From Gemmataceae bacterium (GTDB taxonomy: Bacteria; Planctomycetota; Planctomycetia; Gemmatales; Gemmataceae): 40,065 nucleotides of DNA. Shown here in pieces: positions 23,791 to 31,645 of the stretch. The translations under genes and the position numbers were made by a program. Position 1 is the stretch's first letter, and each line of letters begins with the position of its first letter. The stretch spans positions 1-40,065 of the forward strand of contig JAIEMG010000215.1 in NCBI GenBank assembly GCA_019752375.1, in the 5' to 3' direction. The notes beneath the pieces were generated by a model. It was not told where the DNA came from. It made no database searches and saw only the letters and a list, made by a program, of their open reading frames with translations.

Positions 23791-24261
23791 ATGGTCGATT
23801 TTCCGGTCTCCGAATGGCCGAAAACCTTGTTTTTCCCGTGTAGGATTGCTGTTTCCCTTGTAGAAAACGCAGTTGCACCCAAATCCATCGTCTACTTCTG
23901 TGATGAGGATGTTCCTGAAGGCCTGATGGCCTGCCTCCTGAAGTTGGAGCCTGGCCTCGCGGTGCATGGGGTTGGAGAGTCTCGAATGCCGCCCAAGGGT
24001 ACACCCGACCCCGAATTGCTACGATTTGCACAGACGCTGGGCTGGACACTCCTTACTCGGGACAAGCGAACGATGCCGAAGCATGTGGCGGACCACCTTG
24101 CGGCAGGACACCATACGTGGGGCGTGTTCATTTTGCGGCATGGATTCACATTCGGCGAACTGGCGGACCACCTGATTGAAGTCTGGTCAGCCTCGGAGCC
24201 AGCAGACTGGCAAGATCGCATCGAGTTCATCCCCTGGGTCGATCGAGGTTGGCAACTGTAA
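23791..24261 (+). CDS. DUF5615 PIN-like protein, probable toxin
   Basis: The recognisable domain runs from SIVYFCDEDVPEG (about residue 33) to the end. DUF5615 proteins are small PIN-like putative RNases with acidic residues in an opening DEDVP-type motif and a later TRDK motif; both are visible (CDEDVP, LLTRDKRTMP). A partly hydrophobic GVFILRHG follows. The start is uncertain: ATG 23791 and TTG 23827 are in frame, neither has a good ribosome site, and both leave 20-32 extra N-terminal residues of unusual composition. The stop overlaps the nuoF start by one base (TAATG), so nuoF translation may depend on this gene. Confidence 0.7.
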   Translation: MVDFPVSEWPKTLFFPCRIAVSLVENAVAPKSIVYFCDEDVPEGLMACLLKLEPGLAVHGVGESRMPPKGTPDPELLRFAQTLGWTLLTRDKRTMPKHVADHLAAGHHTWGVFILRHGFTFGELADHLIEVWSASEPADWQDRIEFIPWVDRGWQL

Positions 24262-25592
24262 TGCCCGAATACGAACCCGTCCTCCTGCGCCGCGTCGGCA
24301 GGCCGAATAGCCAGTCGATCGACACGTATCGTGCCGACGGCGGCTATCGCGCGCTGGAGAAGGCGGTCGCGCAGCTGACGCCGGAGCAGGTCGTCGACCA
24401 GGTGAAAGCGTCGGGCCTGCGCGGCCGCGGCGGCGCCGGGTTTCCCACCGGCCTCAAGTGGACGTTCCTGCCCAAGAACCATCCCGGCCCGATCTACCTG
24501 GCGGTCAACGGCGACGAGAGCGAGCCGTGCACGTTCAACAACCGCGTGCTCCTCGAAGAAGACCCGCACCAGTTCCTCGAAGGCGTTATTCTCGCTGCGT
24601 ACGCCACGCGCGCCTGGGTGGCCTACATCTACCTGCGCTACGAGTACGGCCGCTGTTATCGCACGTTGGAGAAGGCCGTCGCCGAAGCCTACGCGCAGGG
24701 CTTGCTGGGCCGCGACATCCTCGGCAAGGGCTTTCATCTCGACGTCCACCTGGCGCGCGGCGCTGGCGCCTACATCTGCGGCGAGGAAACGGGTCTGCTG
24801 GAGAGCCTGGAAGGCAAGCGGGCCTGGCCTCGCGTCAAGCCGCCGTTTCCCGCCGTCGAAGGCGCGTTCCGCAAGCCGACCGTCGTCAACAACATCGAAA
24901 CATTGGCCTGTGTGACGCACATCATCGACCGCGGCGTCGATTGGTTCAAGTCGATGGGCGTGCCGCCGGACCCGAAGAACCCGCGCGATCCCGGCAGTTA
25001 CGGCCCGAAGCTCTACAACATCAGCGGGCACGTCAACAAGCCCGGCACCGTCGAGCTGCCCCTGGGCGTGACGGTGCGCGAGCTGATCGACAAGTACGGT
25101 GGCGGCGTCTGGAAGGGGCGCAAGGCCAAGGGCGCCATCCCCGGCGGCATCAGCATGGGGATCATGACCGAGGCGGAATTCGACACGCCGCTCGACTTCA
25201 ACGGTCCCGGCAAGGTCGGCTGCCTGGGCCTGGGTACCGGTGCTGTCACCGTGTTTGACGAGCAGACCAGCATTGCGGACGTGCTGTACAACATCACGCG
25301 TTTCTTCTCGCACGAATCGTGTGGCCAGTGTACGCCCTGCCGTGAAGGCACCGGCTGGATGATGAAGATGGCGGATCGCATCCGTCGCGGCGACGGCCGT
25401 CTGGAGGACTTGAAGATCCTGGAAGAGATCGGCAACGCGATCGGTATCATGCCCGGCACCACGATCTGTGGACTGGCCGACGGCGCCGGTTGGCCGGTCA
25501 AGAATGCCATCAAGAAGTTCCGGCCCGAGTTCGAGTCGCTGATCCGTGCCGGCACGAAGAGTACGTCCCTGCAACTGGTCAGCGCCCATTGA
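24261..25592 (+). CDS. nuoF: NADH-quinone oxidoreductase subunit F
   Basis: A 443-residue flavoprotein that takes electrons from NADH through FMN to cluster N3. The nucleotide and FMN motifs are intact: GLRGRGGAGFPTGLKW (52-67), NGDESEPCTFNNR, and GAGAYICGEETGLLESLEG (168-186). The 4Fe-4S ligands are C354, C357 and C360 (ESCGQCTPCREG) and C403 (TTICGLADG). ATG 24261 shares its first base with the stop of the DUF5615 gene; a TTG at 24249 is a less likely start. No close ribosome site is obvious, which fits translation coupled to the upstream gene. Confidence 0.98.
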   Translation: MPEYEPVLLRRVGRPNSQSIDTYRADGGYRALEKAVAQLTPEQVVDQVKASGLRGRGGAGFPTGLKWTFLPKNHPGPIYLAVNGDESEPCTFNNRVLLEEDPHQFLEGVILAAYATRAWVAYIYLRYEYGRCYRTLEKAVAEAYAQGLLGRDILGKGFHLDVHLARGAGAYICGEETGLLESLEGKRAWPRVKPPFPAVEGAFRKPTVVNNIETLACVTHIIDRGVDWFKSMGVPPDPKNPRDPGSYGPKLYNISGHVNKPGTVELPLGVTVRELIDKYGGGVWKGRKAKGAIPGGISMGIMTEAEFDTPLDFNGPGKVGCLGLGTGAVTVFDEQTSIADVLYNITRFFSHESCGQCTPCREGTGWMMKMADRIRRGDGRLEDLKILEEIGNAIGIMPGTTICGLADGAGWPVKNAIKKFRPEFESLIRAGTKSTSLQLVSAH

Positions 25593-25636
25593 TCGCAAGT
25601 GCACAGGTTGTCGCCCGTGGTCCGGAGATGACGTCC

Positions 25637-26062
25637 ATGACCGCTCGTTCGATCACCGTCTGGCTCCTGGCTCTGGCCAGCGTGTGTCTTGTCATGGGTT
25701 GCGGCACGAGTGCGAACGTCGGCGAACGTATCAAGACGCAGAACGACCTCAAGCAGATCGCGCTGACGTACCTGACCTACGAGACCAACACCGGCAAGCC
25801 GCCGAGTAAACTGGAAGACTTGGCGACGCTCAAGACGGACAATCCGCAGGCGTATCAGGCCATTCAGGACGGCAAGTACGTCGTGGTCTGGGACGCCTCG
25901 ACTGCGCGCAATCAGGCCGATGGGCTTTCCAATGTCATCCTGGTGTACTCGACGAATGCCGACGCGAAGGGTACCCGCCCAGTGGCCATGATGGACGGGG
26001 CGAGCAAGCTCGTGGACGCTCAGGAGTTCGACAAGACCCCGAAGGCGAAGACCGGGAAGTAG
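25637..26062 (+). CDS. Small predicted lipoprotein between nuoF and nuoG
   Basis: A 141-residue protein. ATG 25637 has CCGGAG nine bases upstream. Residues 1-22 look like a lipoprotein signal: hydrophobic core ITVWLLALASVCLVM followed by GC, with C22 the probable lipidated residue. The mature part begins TSANVGERIKTQNDLKQIALTYLTYE, an amphipathic helix like that after the anchor of planctomycete pilin-type (DUF1559-like) proteins, then SKLEDLATL, a beta strand KYVVVWDAST and a strand VILVYSTNA. No known complex I accessory factor matches. The next gene has the same element order, so the two appear to be distant paralogues. Confidence 0.75.
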   Translation: MTARSITVWLLALASVCLVMGCGTSANVGERIKTQNDLKQIALTYLTYETNTGKPPSKLEDLATLKTDNPQAYQAIQDGKYVVVWDASTARNQADGLSNVILVYSTNADAKGTRPVAMMDGASKLVDAQEFDKTPKAKTGK

Positions 26063-26077
26063 CGTGAGGACCCGGCG

Positions 26078-26485
26078 ATGAAGCGGACCATCGTCATCGC
26101 CGTTGTCATCCTGTTCGTCGCCGGCGGGCTTGGCGCCCTGGTGACGATGCGACGCATGGCCCGCAGCATGGACGTCCAGAGCGACATGAACGAGATCGGG
26201 CTGGCCTATTTCTCGTGCATCGCCCAGCACAAGGTTGCCCCGACGAAGCTGGAAGAGCTGCAAGCGCACCTGAAGAACAACTCCGGCGTTCCAGAGCGCG
26301 TTCGTGACGGCCGGTTGGTGGTCGTCTGGGGCGTGCCGCCGCGGAGCGATCCGAAGGACTTGGTCGGCGTCGTCCTTGCCTACGAGAAGGACGCGCCGGA
26401 AAAGGGCGGCTGGGTGTGCATGGGCGATTTCAAGGCACGCCATATGAATGCGGCCGCTTTTGAGGCGGCATTGCGGGTGAAGTGA
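26078..26485 (+). CDS. Small membrane-anchored protein between nuoF and nuoG
   Basis: A 135-residue protein with one N-terminal membrane helix (IVIAVVILFVAGGLGALV) after a short basic start MKR; no lipobox or clear cleavage site. The outer part repeats the plan of the preceding lipoprotein: a helix MDVQSDMNEIGLAYFSCIAQH, PTKLEELQAHL, a strand RLVVVWGVP and VVLAYEKDAPEKGGWV. This resembles the extracytoplasmic part of type II pseudopilin-like planctomycete proteins, but the G/E processing site is absent. GAGGA lies eight bases before ATG 26078, 15 bases after the lipoprotein. nuoG follows after 40 bases. Function unknown. Confidence 0.72.
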   Translation: MKRTIVIAVVILFVAGGLGALVTMRRMARSMDVQSDMNEIGLAYFSCIAQHKVAPTKLEELQAHLKNNSGVPERVRDGRLVVVWGVPPRSDPKDLVGVVLAYEKDAPEKGGWVCMGDFKARHMNAAAFEAALRVK

Positions 26486-26525
26486 AGCGGAACAGCACGG
26501 GCGAACGCGTCAGGGAAGAAGTGAC

Positions 26526-28172
26526 ATGGCTACCGTTCACGTCAACGGGCAGGCAGTTGACATCGGCACCGAGAAGCTGAACCTCATCGAGGCGGCGGAC
26601 CGGGGCGGCGTCTTCATTCCGCATTACTGCTGGCACCCGGCGCTGACCGTCGTTGCTAGTTGCCGCATGTGCCTCGTTGAAGTCGGCGACACGCAGCCCG
26701 ATGGCAGCGTCAAGATGCAGCCGCGCGTCGTGCCGGCCTGCCAGACGCCGGCCAAGGATGGCACCGTCGTCGTCACCAACAGCGAACGCGCCAAGTATGC
26801 GCAGGCCCAGACGCTCGAATCGCTGCTGATCAACCACCCCCTCGACTGCCCCGTCTGCGACAAGGCCGGCGAGTGCCAGTTGCAAGACTACACCCACAAG
26901 TTTGGCCGGGCCGAGAGCCGGATGATCGACGAGAAGTTCGCACCGCCCAACAAGCCGAACATCGGCGCGCAGATCGAGCTGTTCACCGATCGCTGCATCA
27001 TGTGCACGCGCTGCGTCCGCTTCACGCGCGAGATCAGCGGCACCGCGGAACTGCTCGTCAACCATCGCGGCGAGCATGCCGAGATCGACATTTTCCCCGG
27101 CCAGCCCTGCGACAACAAGCTGGCCGGCAACGTCGTCGATCTCTGTCCGGTTGGCGCGCTGTGCAGCAAGGACTTCCTGTACAAGCAACGCGTCTGGTAT
27201 CTGAAATCGCACGACAGTGTCTGCGCCGATTGCAGCACGGGCTGCAGCGTCCACGTCGACGAGAACAAGGACATCCTCTACCGCCTGCGGCCGCGTGAGA
27301 ACCCGCTGGCGCAGGGCCACTTCATGTGCGACGAGGGCCGCTTTGGCTTTCACTACGTCAATTCAAAGGAACGCATCCTGCGGCCCCAGCTGCGCCGCGA
27401 CGGCAAGCTGATTCCGGCAACGTGGGAAGACGTGCTGCCCGCGCTGCGGCGCGACATTGCCCAGGCAGTGAAGCAAGACGGCTCCGCCGTTGTTGCCGTG
27501 CTGTCGCCGTTCTTGACGTGCGAGGAAGGCTACCTGCTGGCTCGTTACTTCAAGAGCCTGTCGGGCGAAGTGCGGCTGGCCCTGGGGCCGGTGCCGACCG
27601 TCGGCGAGGACGACACGTATCCCAAGGACCGCCACGGCAAGCCCGTGGAACCGGTGAAGTTCACCATCCGTGCGGAGAAGTGTCCGAACCGGCGCGGCGT
27701 CGAGGAGGTCTTGCGTCACTTCCAGGGCGAAGTGATCGGCTTCGACGACGTGGTGCGCTTGTCGGGTGAAGGCCGATTGAAGGCCGTCTATGCCGCAGCC
27801 GGCTATCCGCCGCGCCCGGGCGGCTGGGTGAGCGCGGAACAGGCCGCCGCACTGGCGAAGACGCCGTTGCTCGTTGTCCAGGACATCCTGCCGTCGCCGG
27901 CAAGCGCCCTGGCGAAGTATGTGGTCCCCGCAGTGAGCTTTGCGGAGAAAGAAGGGACGTTCGTCAATCACGCGGGCCTGGCGCAGGGCCTGCGACGGGC
28001 CGTGAAGCCGCCAGCGGAGTGCCATACGGATGGCCAGGTCTTCCTCGATCTGATGGAACGCCGCGGCCTGGTGCATGCGCCGACCATCCGGGCCGAGCTG
28101 GCGCGCGACGTGCCGTTCTTCGCGCCGCTGGCGTCGGGAACGATCGATGCTCTTGGGGTGATGTTGAAATAA
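26526..28172 (+). CDS. nuoG: NADH-quinone oxidoreductase subunit G (short form)
   Basis: A 548-residue peripheral-arm subunit. Cluster ligands are all visible: 2Fe-2S N1b (C35, C46, C49, C72); N5 with one His (H104, C108, C111, C117); N4 (C157, C160, C163, C207). A further set C233-x2-C236-x3-C240-x27-C268 matches the motif binding N7, a cluster found only in some bacteria. The molybdopterin-oxidoreductase-like domain after residue 225 is cut down: Escherichia NuoG has about 900 residues and Thermus Nqo3 about 780. The frame ends cleanly and the C-terminus has no sign of a frameshift. GGGAAG lies before ATG 26526. A repeat follows. Confidence 0.96.
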   Translation: MATVHVNGQAVDIGTEKLNLIEAADRGGVFIPHYCWHPALTVVASCRMCLVEVGDTQPDGSVKMQPRVVPACQTPAKDGTVVVTNSERAKYAQAQTLESLLINHPLDCPVCDKAGECQLQDYTHKFGRAESRMIDEKFAPPNKPNIGAQIELFTDRCIMCTRCVRFTREISGTAELLVNHRGEHAEIDIFPGQPCDNKLAGNVVDLCPVGALCSKDFLYKQRVWYLKSHDSVCADCSTGCSVHVDENKDILYRLRPRENPLAQGHFMCDEGRFGFHYVNSKERILRPQLRRDGKLIPATWEDVLPALRRDIAQAVKQDGSAVVAVLSPFLTCEEGYLLARYFKSLSGEVRLALGPVPTVGEDDTYPKDRHGKPVEPVKFTIRAEKCPNRRGVEEVLRHFQGEVIGFDDVVRLSGEGRLKAVYAAAGYPPRPGGWVSAEQAAALAKTPLLVVQDILPSPASALAKYVVPAVSFAEKEGTFVNHAGLAQGLRRAVKPPAECHTDGQVFLDLMERRGLVHAPTIRAELARDVPFFAPLASGTIDALGVMLK

Positions 28173-28176
28173 GAAG

Positions 28177-28280
28177 TCACCACGGAGAACACAAAGGACA
28201 CAAAGAAATCGCAAAGTAAACAGACTCTGGGTTGATCGTCTCTGCGTTTACTTTGTGTTCTCCGTGCCCTCGGTGGTGAA
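28177..28280. repeat. Imperfect inverted repeat, nuoG-nuoH
   Basis: The left part (28177-28226) contains CACGGAGAACACAAAG and AAAGTAAACAGA. The right part (28239-28280) contains the complementary TTTACTTTGTGTTCTCCGTG and ends CGGTGGTGA against CACCA on the left. The left arm has an extra 20-base AC/AG-rich insertion. Composition is AT-richer than the genes. It starts five bases after nuoG and ends 15 bases before nuoH, whose start has no visible ribosome site. Confidence 0.82.
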
Positions 28281-28295
28281 TAATTCTGGGCTCCT

Positions 28296-29429
28296 ATGGA
28301 CCGCTCGCTGCTCATAACGATTCTGACCATCGTCGGCTTCATGGCCGTCTCCCAGGGTATCATCGCGTACCTGATCCTGCTGGAGCGCAAGATCGCCGCA
28401 TGGGTGCAGGACCGCATCGGGCCCAACCGCGTGGGGCCGCTAGGGCTGCTGCAGCCGATCGCCGACGGCTTGAAGTTCCTCTTCAAGGAAGAAGTGTTTC
28501 CGACCAACGTCGATCGGCTGCTCTTCGTGCTGGCACCGTCGATTGCGATGATCACGGCGTTGCTCGCCGCGGCCGTGGTGCCGTTCGGGCCGACGTCGGT
28601 GCCGCCTTCGACGGAGTATCAGTTCGTCATCGCGCCGGGCACCGACATCGGCATCCTGTTCACGTTCGCCGTCGGCAGCCTCGCGGTGTATGGCATCATC
28701 CTGGGCGGCTGGGCGTCCAACAACAAGTACAGCTTCCTGGGCGCCTTGCGCTCCAGCGCTCAGCTCATCAGCTACGAGATCCCGATGGGCCTGTCGGTCG
28801 TCGGCGTCGTGCTTTATGCCGGCTCGCTGAACCTCGAACGCATCGTGCAGCAGCAAGTCGAAGGCGGTTGGAATGTGGTCTTTCAGCCGCTGGCGTTCCT
28901 GCTGTTCCTGACGGCGGTCTTTGCCGAGTGCAATCGTCTGCCGTTTGACTTGCCCGAGGCCGAGCAGGAGCTGGTCGGCGGTTACCATACCGAGTATAGC
29001 GCGATGAAGTTCGCCCTGTTCTTCCTGGGCGAATACATGCACATGATCACGACCAGCCTGATGCTGACCGTTGTCTTCTGGGGCGGCTGGTATTTCCCCG
29101 GAATCAGCACGCCGACGTCGCACGTGGCGGTCAAGTTCATCGTCTTCATCGCCAAGGTCGTCGCCTTCATCGTTTTTTACATGTTGATTCGCTGGACGAT
29201 CCCGCGCTTTCGCTTCGACCAGCTAATGAGCATGGCGTGGAAGGTGCTGATTCCTTTGGCCATCGCGAACCTGGTGTGCGTGATGGTCGTGCGTGAATTC
29301 GAGTTGAGCCACTGGCTGCTGCCGCCGCTCTCGATCGCGTTGATTGTCGGCGCCGGCGTGGTGTCGTTCCGTTGGCCAGCCGCGCCGCAACGCCGCATGC
29401 CCGCTTCGCTCGAACCCGTGGCCCGCTGA
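28296..29429 (+). CDS. nuoH: NADH-quinone oxidoreductase subunit H
   Basis: A 377-residue membrane subunit with eight or more helices that forms the entry to the quinone chamber. Conserved loops: RIGPNRVGPLGLLQPIADGLKFLFKEE near residues 40-68, and FDLPEAEQELVGGYHTEYSAMKF, the acidic loop that lines the quinone/proton path, followed by FFLGEYMHM. Both are complete. No ribosome site is evident upstream of ATG 28296, because the preceding bases belong to or border the repeat. nuoI starts 11 bases after the stop. Confidence 0.97.
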   Translation: MDRSLLITILTIVGFMAVSQGIIAYLILLERKIAAWVQDRIGPNRVGPLGLLQPIADGLKFLFKEEVFPTNVDRLLFVLAPSIAMITALLAAAVVPFGPTSVPPSTEYQFVIAPGTDIGILFTFAVGSLAVYGIILGGWASNNKYSFLGALRSSAQLISYEIPMGLSVVGVVLYAGSLNLERIVQQQVEGGWNVVFQPLAFLLFLTAVFAECNRLPFDLPEAEQELVGGYHTEYSAMKFALFFLGEYMHMITTSLMLTVVFWGGWYFPGISTPTSHVAVKFIVFIAKVVAFIVFYMLIRWTIPRFRFDQLMSMAWKVLIPLAIANLVCVMVVREFELSHWLLPPLSIALIVGAGVVSFRWPAAPQRRMPASLEPVAR

Positions 29430-29440
29430 GAAGGACGACC

Positions 29441-30031
29441 ATGCCGATCAAGACCGAGGACGTGAAGTGGATCGAGACGCCGAAGCTCGGCGTGCTCGAC
29501 CATCTCTATCTGCCGGCCATTCTCGAGGGGTTGAAGACGACCGTGTTCGGCCACATGCTCACGCCGAACATCACCGTGCAGTACCCCGAAGTGCAGGCCA
29601 AGATGCCGCCCAATTATCGCGGCGTACATCGCCTCAATCGCGACGAAGAGGGCCGGGTGAAGTGCGTCGCCTGCTACATGTGCTCGACGGCTTGTCCCGC
29701 CCATTGCATCGACATCGTGGCAGCGCCGTCGCCGTGGCCCGATCGGGAGAAGTACCCGGAGACGTTCGTCCTCGACGAGCTGCGCTGCATCTATTGCGGC
29801 ATGTGCGAGGAAGCGTGCCCGGTGGATGCCATCGAGCTGACGACGCTGCACGTGCTGACCGGCCTGAGCCGTGAAGAGATGATGTTCGACAAGGAAAAGC
29901 TGCTGAGCGTCTTCGACCAGACGGTGAAGGACGGCACCGACCCGATCCGCACCAGCGCCGGCCGCCTGGGGCCGGCATCGGAACAGCCGAAACAAGCGCC
30001 GGTGCCTGGTCAACCGGGAGCGCAGCCATAA
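29441..30031 (+). CDS. nuoI: NADH-quinone oxidoreductase subunit I
   Basis: A 196-residue ferredoxin-like subunit with two 4Fe-4S clusters, N6a and N6b. The ligands are in two CxxCxxCxxxCP sets: C75, C78, C81, C85 (CVACYMCSTACP) and C116, C119, C122, C126 (CIYCGMCEEACP). The N-terminal amphipathic helix that lies along the membrane (LPAILEGLKTTVFGHML) is present. The tail after residue 165 is a Pro/Gln-rich extension of about 30 residues without motifs. AAGG precedes ATG 29441. Confidence 0.97.
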   Translation: MPIKTEDVKWIETPKLGVLDHLYLPAILEGLKTTVFGHMLTPNITVQYPEVQAKMPPNYRGVHRLNRDEEGRVKCVACYMCSTACPAHCIDIVAAPSPWPDREKYPETFVLDELRCIYCGMCEEACPVDAIELTTLHVLTGLSREEMMFDKEKLLSVFDQTVKDGTDPIRTSAGRLGPASEQPKQAPVPGQPGAQP

Positions 30032-30071
30032 CCTCTTGGTTCCGGGCGTTGCCTGGTTCCGCGGAGCGATG

Positions 30072-31220
30072 ATGTTCAACCTGATCGAAGCCCTGGCCGC
30101 CTTCCTGCGTCAAAACTGGCGCATCGTCCTGCCGCTGCTTGCCGGCATGGCGGCGATCTACTTGCTGCTGCCCCGGCCGCGTCGCTATTCCGCGCTCCTG
30201 GGCAGCGTCGCGGGAGCCGCGGCCCTGATTCTCGCGGGCCTGTTGCTGGTCCGCACCGGCTCGGTGACGGTCGATACGGTGCTCTTCTACGCGTTCTCCG
30301 GCATCGCGGTGCTGGCGGGCGGACTGCTGATCACGCAGCGCAATCCGGCGTATGCCGCACTGTCATTCGCGCTGGTCGTGCTCTCCAGCTGCGGCCTGTT
30401 CCTGCTGCAAGCGGCGCCATTCCTGATGGCAGCGACCATCATCATCTACGCGGGAGCCATCCTCGTCACGTTCTTGTTCGTCCTCATGCTGGCGCAGACC
30501 GAAGGGCCCGACGACGCCAACGACCGCTCCCGCGAGCCGCTGCTCGCCACGGTGTCCGGTTTCGTGCTGCTGGGGATATTGCTTCTTGTCCTGAACATGA
30601 CCTATGACACCAGCCGGATCGACAAGTTCCTCGTCCGCGCCCGGCTGGCTTCCCAGAAGGACGCACCGGAAGAGATCGATCGCGCCCTGGCAAATGGTGA
30701 AAGGCTCTGGGACGATTCCGCGGACGAGGGACCGGAGGAGGACCGCAGCAACGGCGAGCGCTTCCTCATCGCTTTCAGCAAAGAGCTGAGCCGGGTGCGC
30801 GGCATCGAGGAGACGGCCCGGTTCCGCGACGAACTTCGCAACGACCTGCCGAACCGATGGGTCGAGGACCGCTACAGCGCCGACGCGAACGAAGGCGCCC
30901 GACGGCTGAAGCGATTGCTGGCCCGCGTCGAAGAGCAGGGCCAGCGTGCGGCCCAGACGCATGGCGACCTGGCGCCGGCCCCGTACAATCCGGTCACGAA
31001 GACGGGTGTGCCGCTCTCGGACTTCAGCGGCCCGGCGGCCAACACGCCGGTACGCCGCGACGCCGCGGGTAATGCCGCATTGCCGGCCGAGAACGTCGCC
31101 GCCCTGGGCCGATCGCTTTTCACCGACTATCTGCTCGCGGTCGAGCTGGCCGGCACGCTGCTGCTGGTTGCCACCATTGGTGCGGTCGCCATCGCCTACC
31201 GAGGGGAGCGTAACGCATGA
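30072..31220 (+). CDS. nuoJ: NADH-quinone oxidoreductase subunit J, enlarged
   Basis: A 382-residue membrane subunit; NuoJ is usually 165-200 residues. The canonical core is recognisable: VLFYAFSGIAVLAGGLLITQRNPAYAAL (70-97), then PFLMAATIIIYAGAILVTFLFVLML (116-140), the kinked helix with the conserved YAGAI. Two features are extra. About 65 N-terminal residues contain two further hydrophobic helices (18-33 and 41-61). A hydrophilic insertion of about 170 residues (about 177-345), rich in E, R, D and A, separates the fourth canonical helix from the last one (LFTDYLLAVELAGTLLLVATIGAVAIA, 349-375). The insertion has no known motif and stays in frame. ATG 30072 has GGAG five bases upstream. The end overlaps nuoK by four bases. 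Confidence 0.94.
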   Translation: MFNLIEALAAFLRQNWRIVLPLLAGMAAIYLLLPRPRRYSALLGSVAGAAALILAGLLLVRTGSVTVDTVLFYAFSGIAVLAGGLLITQRNPAYAALSFALVVLSSCGLFLLQAAPFLMAATIIIYAGAILVTFLFVLMLAQTEGPDDANDRSREPLLATVSGFVLLGILLLVLNMTYDTSRIDKFLVRARLASQKDAPEEIDRALANGERLWDDSADEGPEEDRSNGERFLIAFSKELSRVRGIEETARFRDELRNDLPNRWVEDRYSADANEGARRLKRLLARVEEQGQRAAQTHGDLAPAPYNPVTKTGVPLSDFSGPAANTPVRRDAAGNAALPAENVAALGRSLFTDYLLAVELAGTLLLVATIGAVAIAYRGERNA

Positions 31221-31645
31221 ACCCGCCGCCCCTTCACAACTTCCTGGTCGTCGGCGCCATCCTCTTCACGCTGGGGACGATTGGCTTTTTGACGCGGCGC
31301 AACCTGATCATCATGTTCCTCTGCGCGGAGATGATGCTCCAGGGCGTCGCGGTCAACCTGGTGGCGTTCGCCCGGCATCGCGGCAACCTGCAAGGTCAGT
31401 CGTTCACCCTGTTCATCATTACCGTGGCGGCCTGCGAGGCCGGCATCGCTTTGGCGCTGTTCCTGACGCTGTTCCGCAACCGGCACTCGCTGGACATCAG
31501 CCTCTGGCAGGACCTGCGCGAGCCCGACCAGGAGCCGAACGTGGACGAGGAGCCGCTGCCAACGCCCGAGCCACAGAAACCGCTGCCGCAGTTGACCCCC
31601 GCCGGCCACGAACCCACCCAGCGCCAGGAAACCAGCCATGTCTAA
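31217..31645 (+). CDS. nuoK: NADH-quinone oxidoreductase subunit K with C-terminal tail
   Basis: A 142-residue antiporter-like small subunit; the family norm is about 100. The three helices are intact, including FLCAEMMLQGVAVNLVAF with the conserved glutamate, and FIITVAACEAGIALALFLTLF with the second glutamate, both on the proton path. After FRNRHSLDISLWQDL the protein continues for about 40 residues in an acidic, Pro-rich tail (repeated PEP/PLP units) predicted to be disordered. It overlaps nuoJ by four bases and nuoL by eight. Confidence 0.96.
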   Translation: MNPPPLHNFLVVGAILFTLGTIGFLTRRNLIIMFLCAEMMLQGVAVNLVAFARHRGNLQGQSFTLFIITVAACEAGIALALFLTLFRNRHSLDISLWQDLREPDQEPNVDEEPLPTPEPQKPLPQLTPAGHEPTQRQETSHV

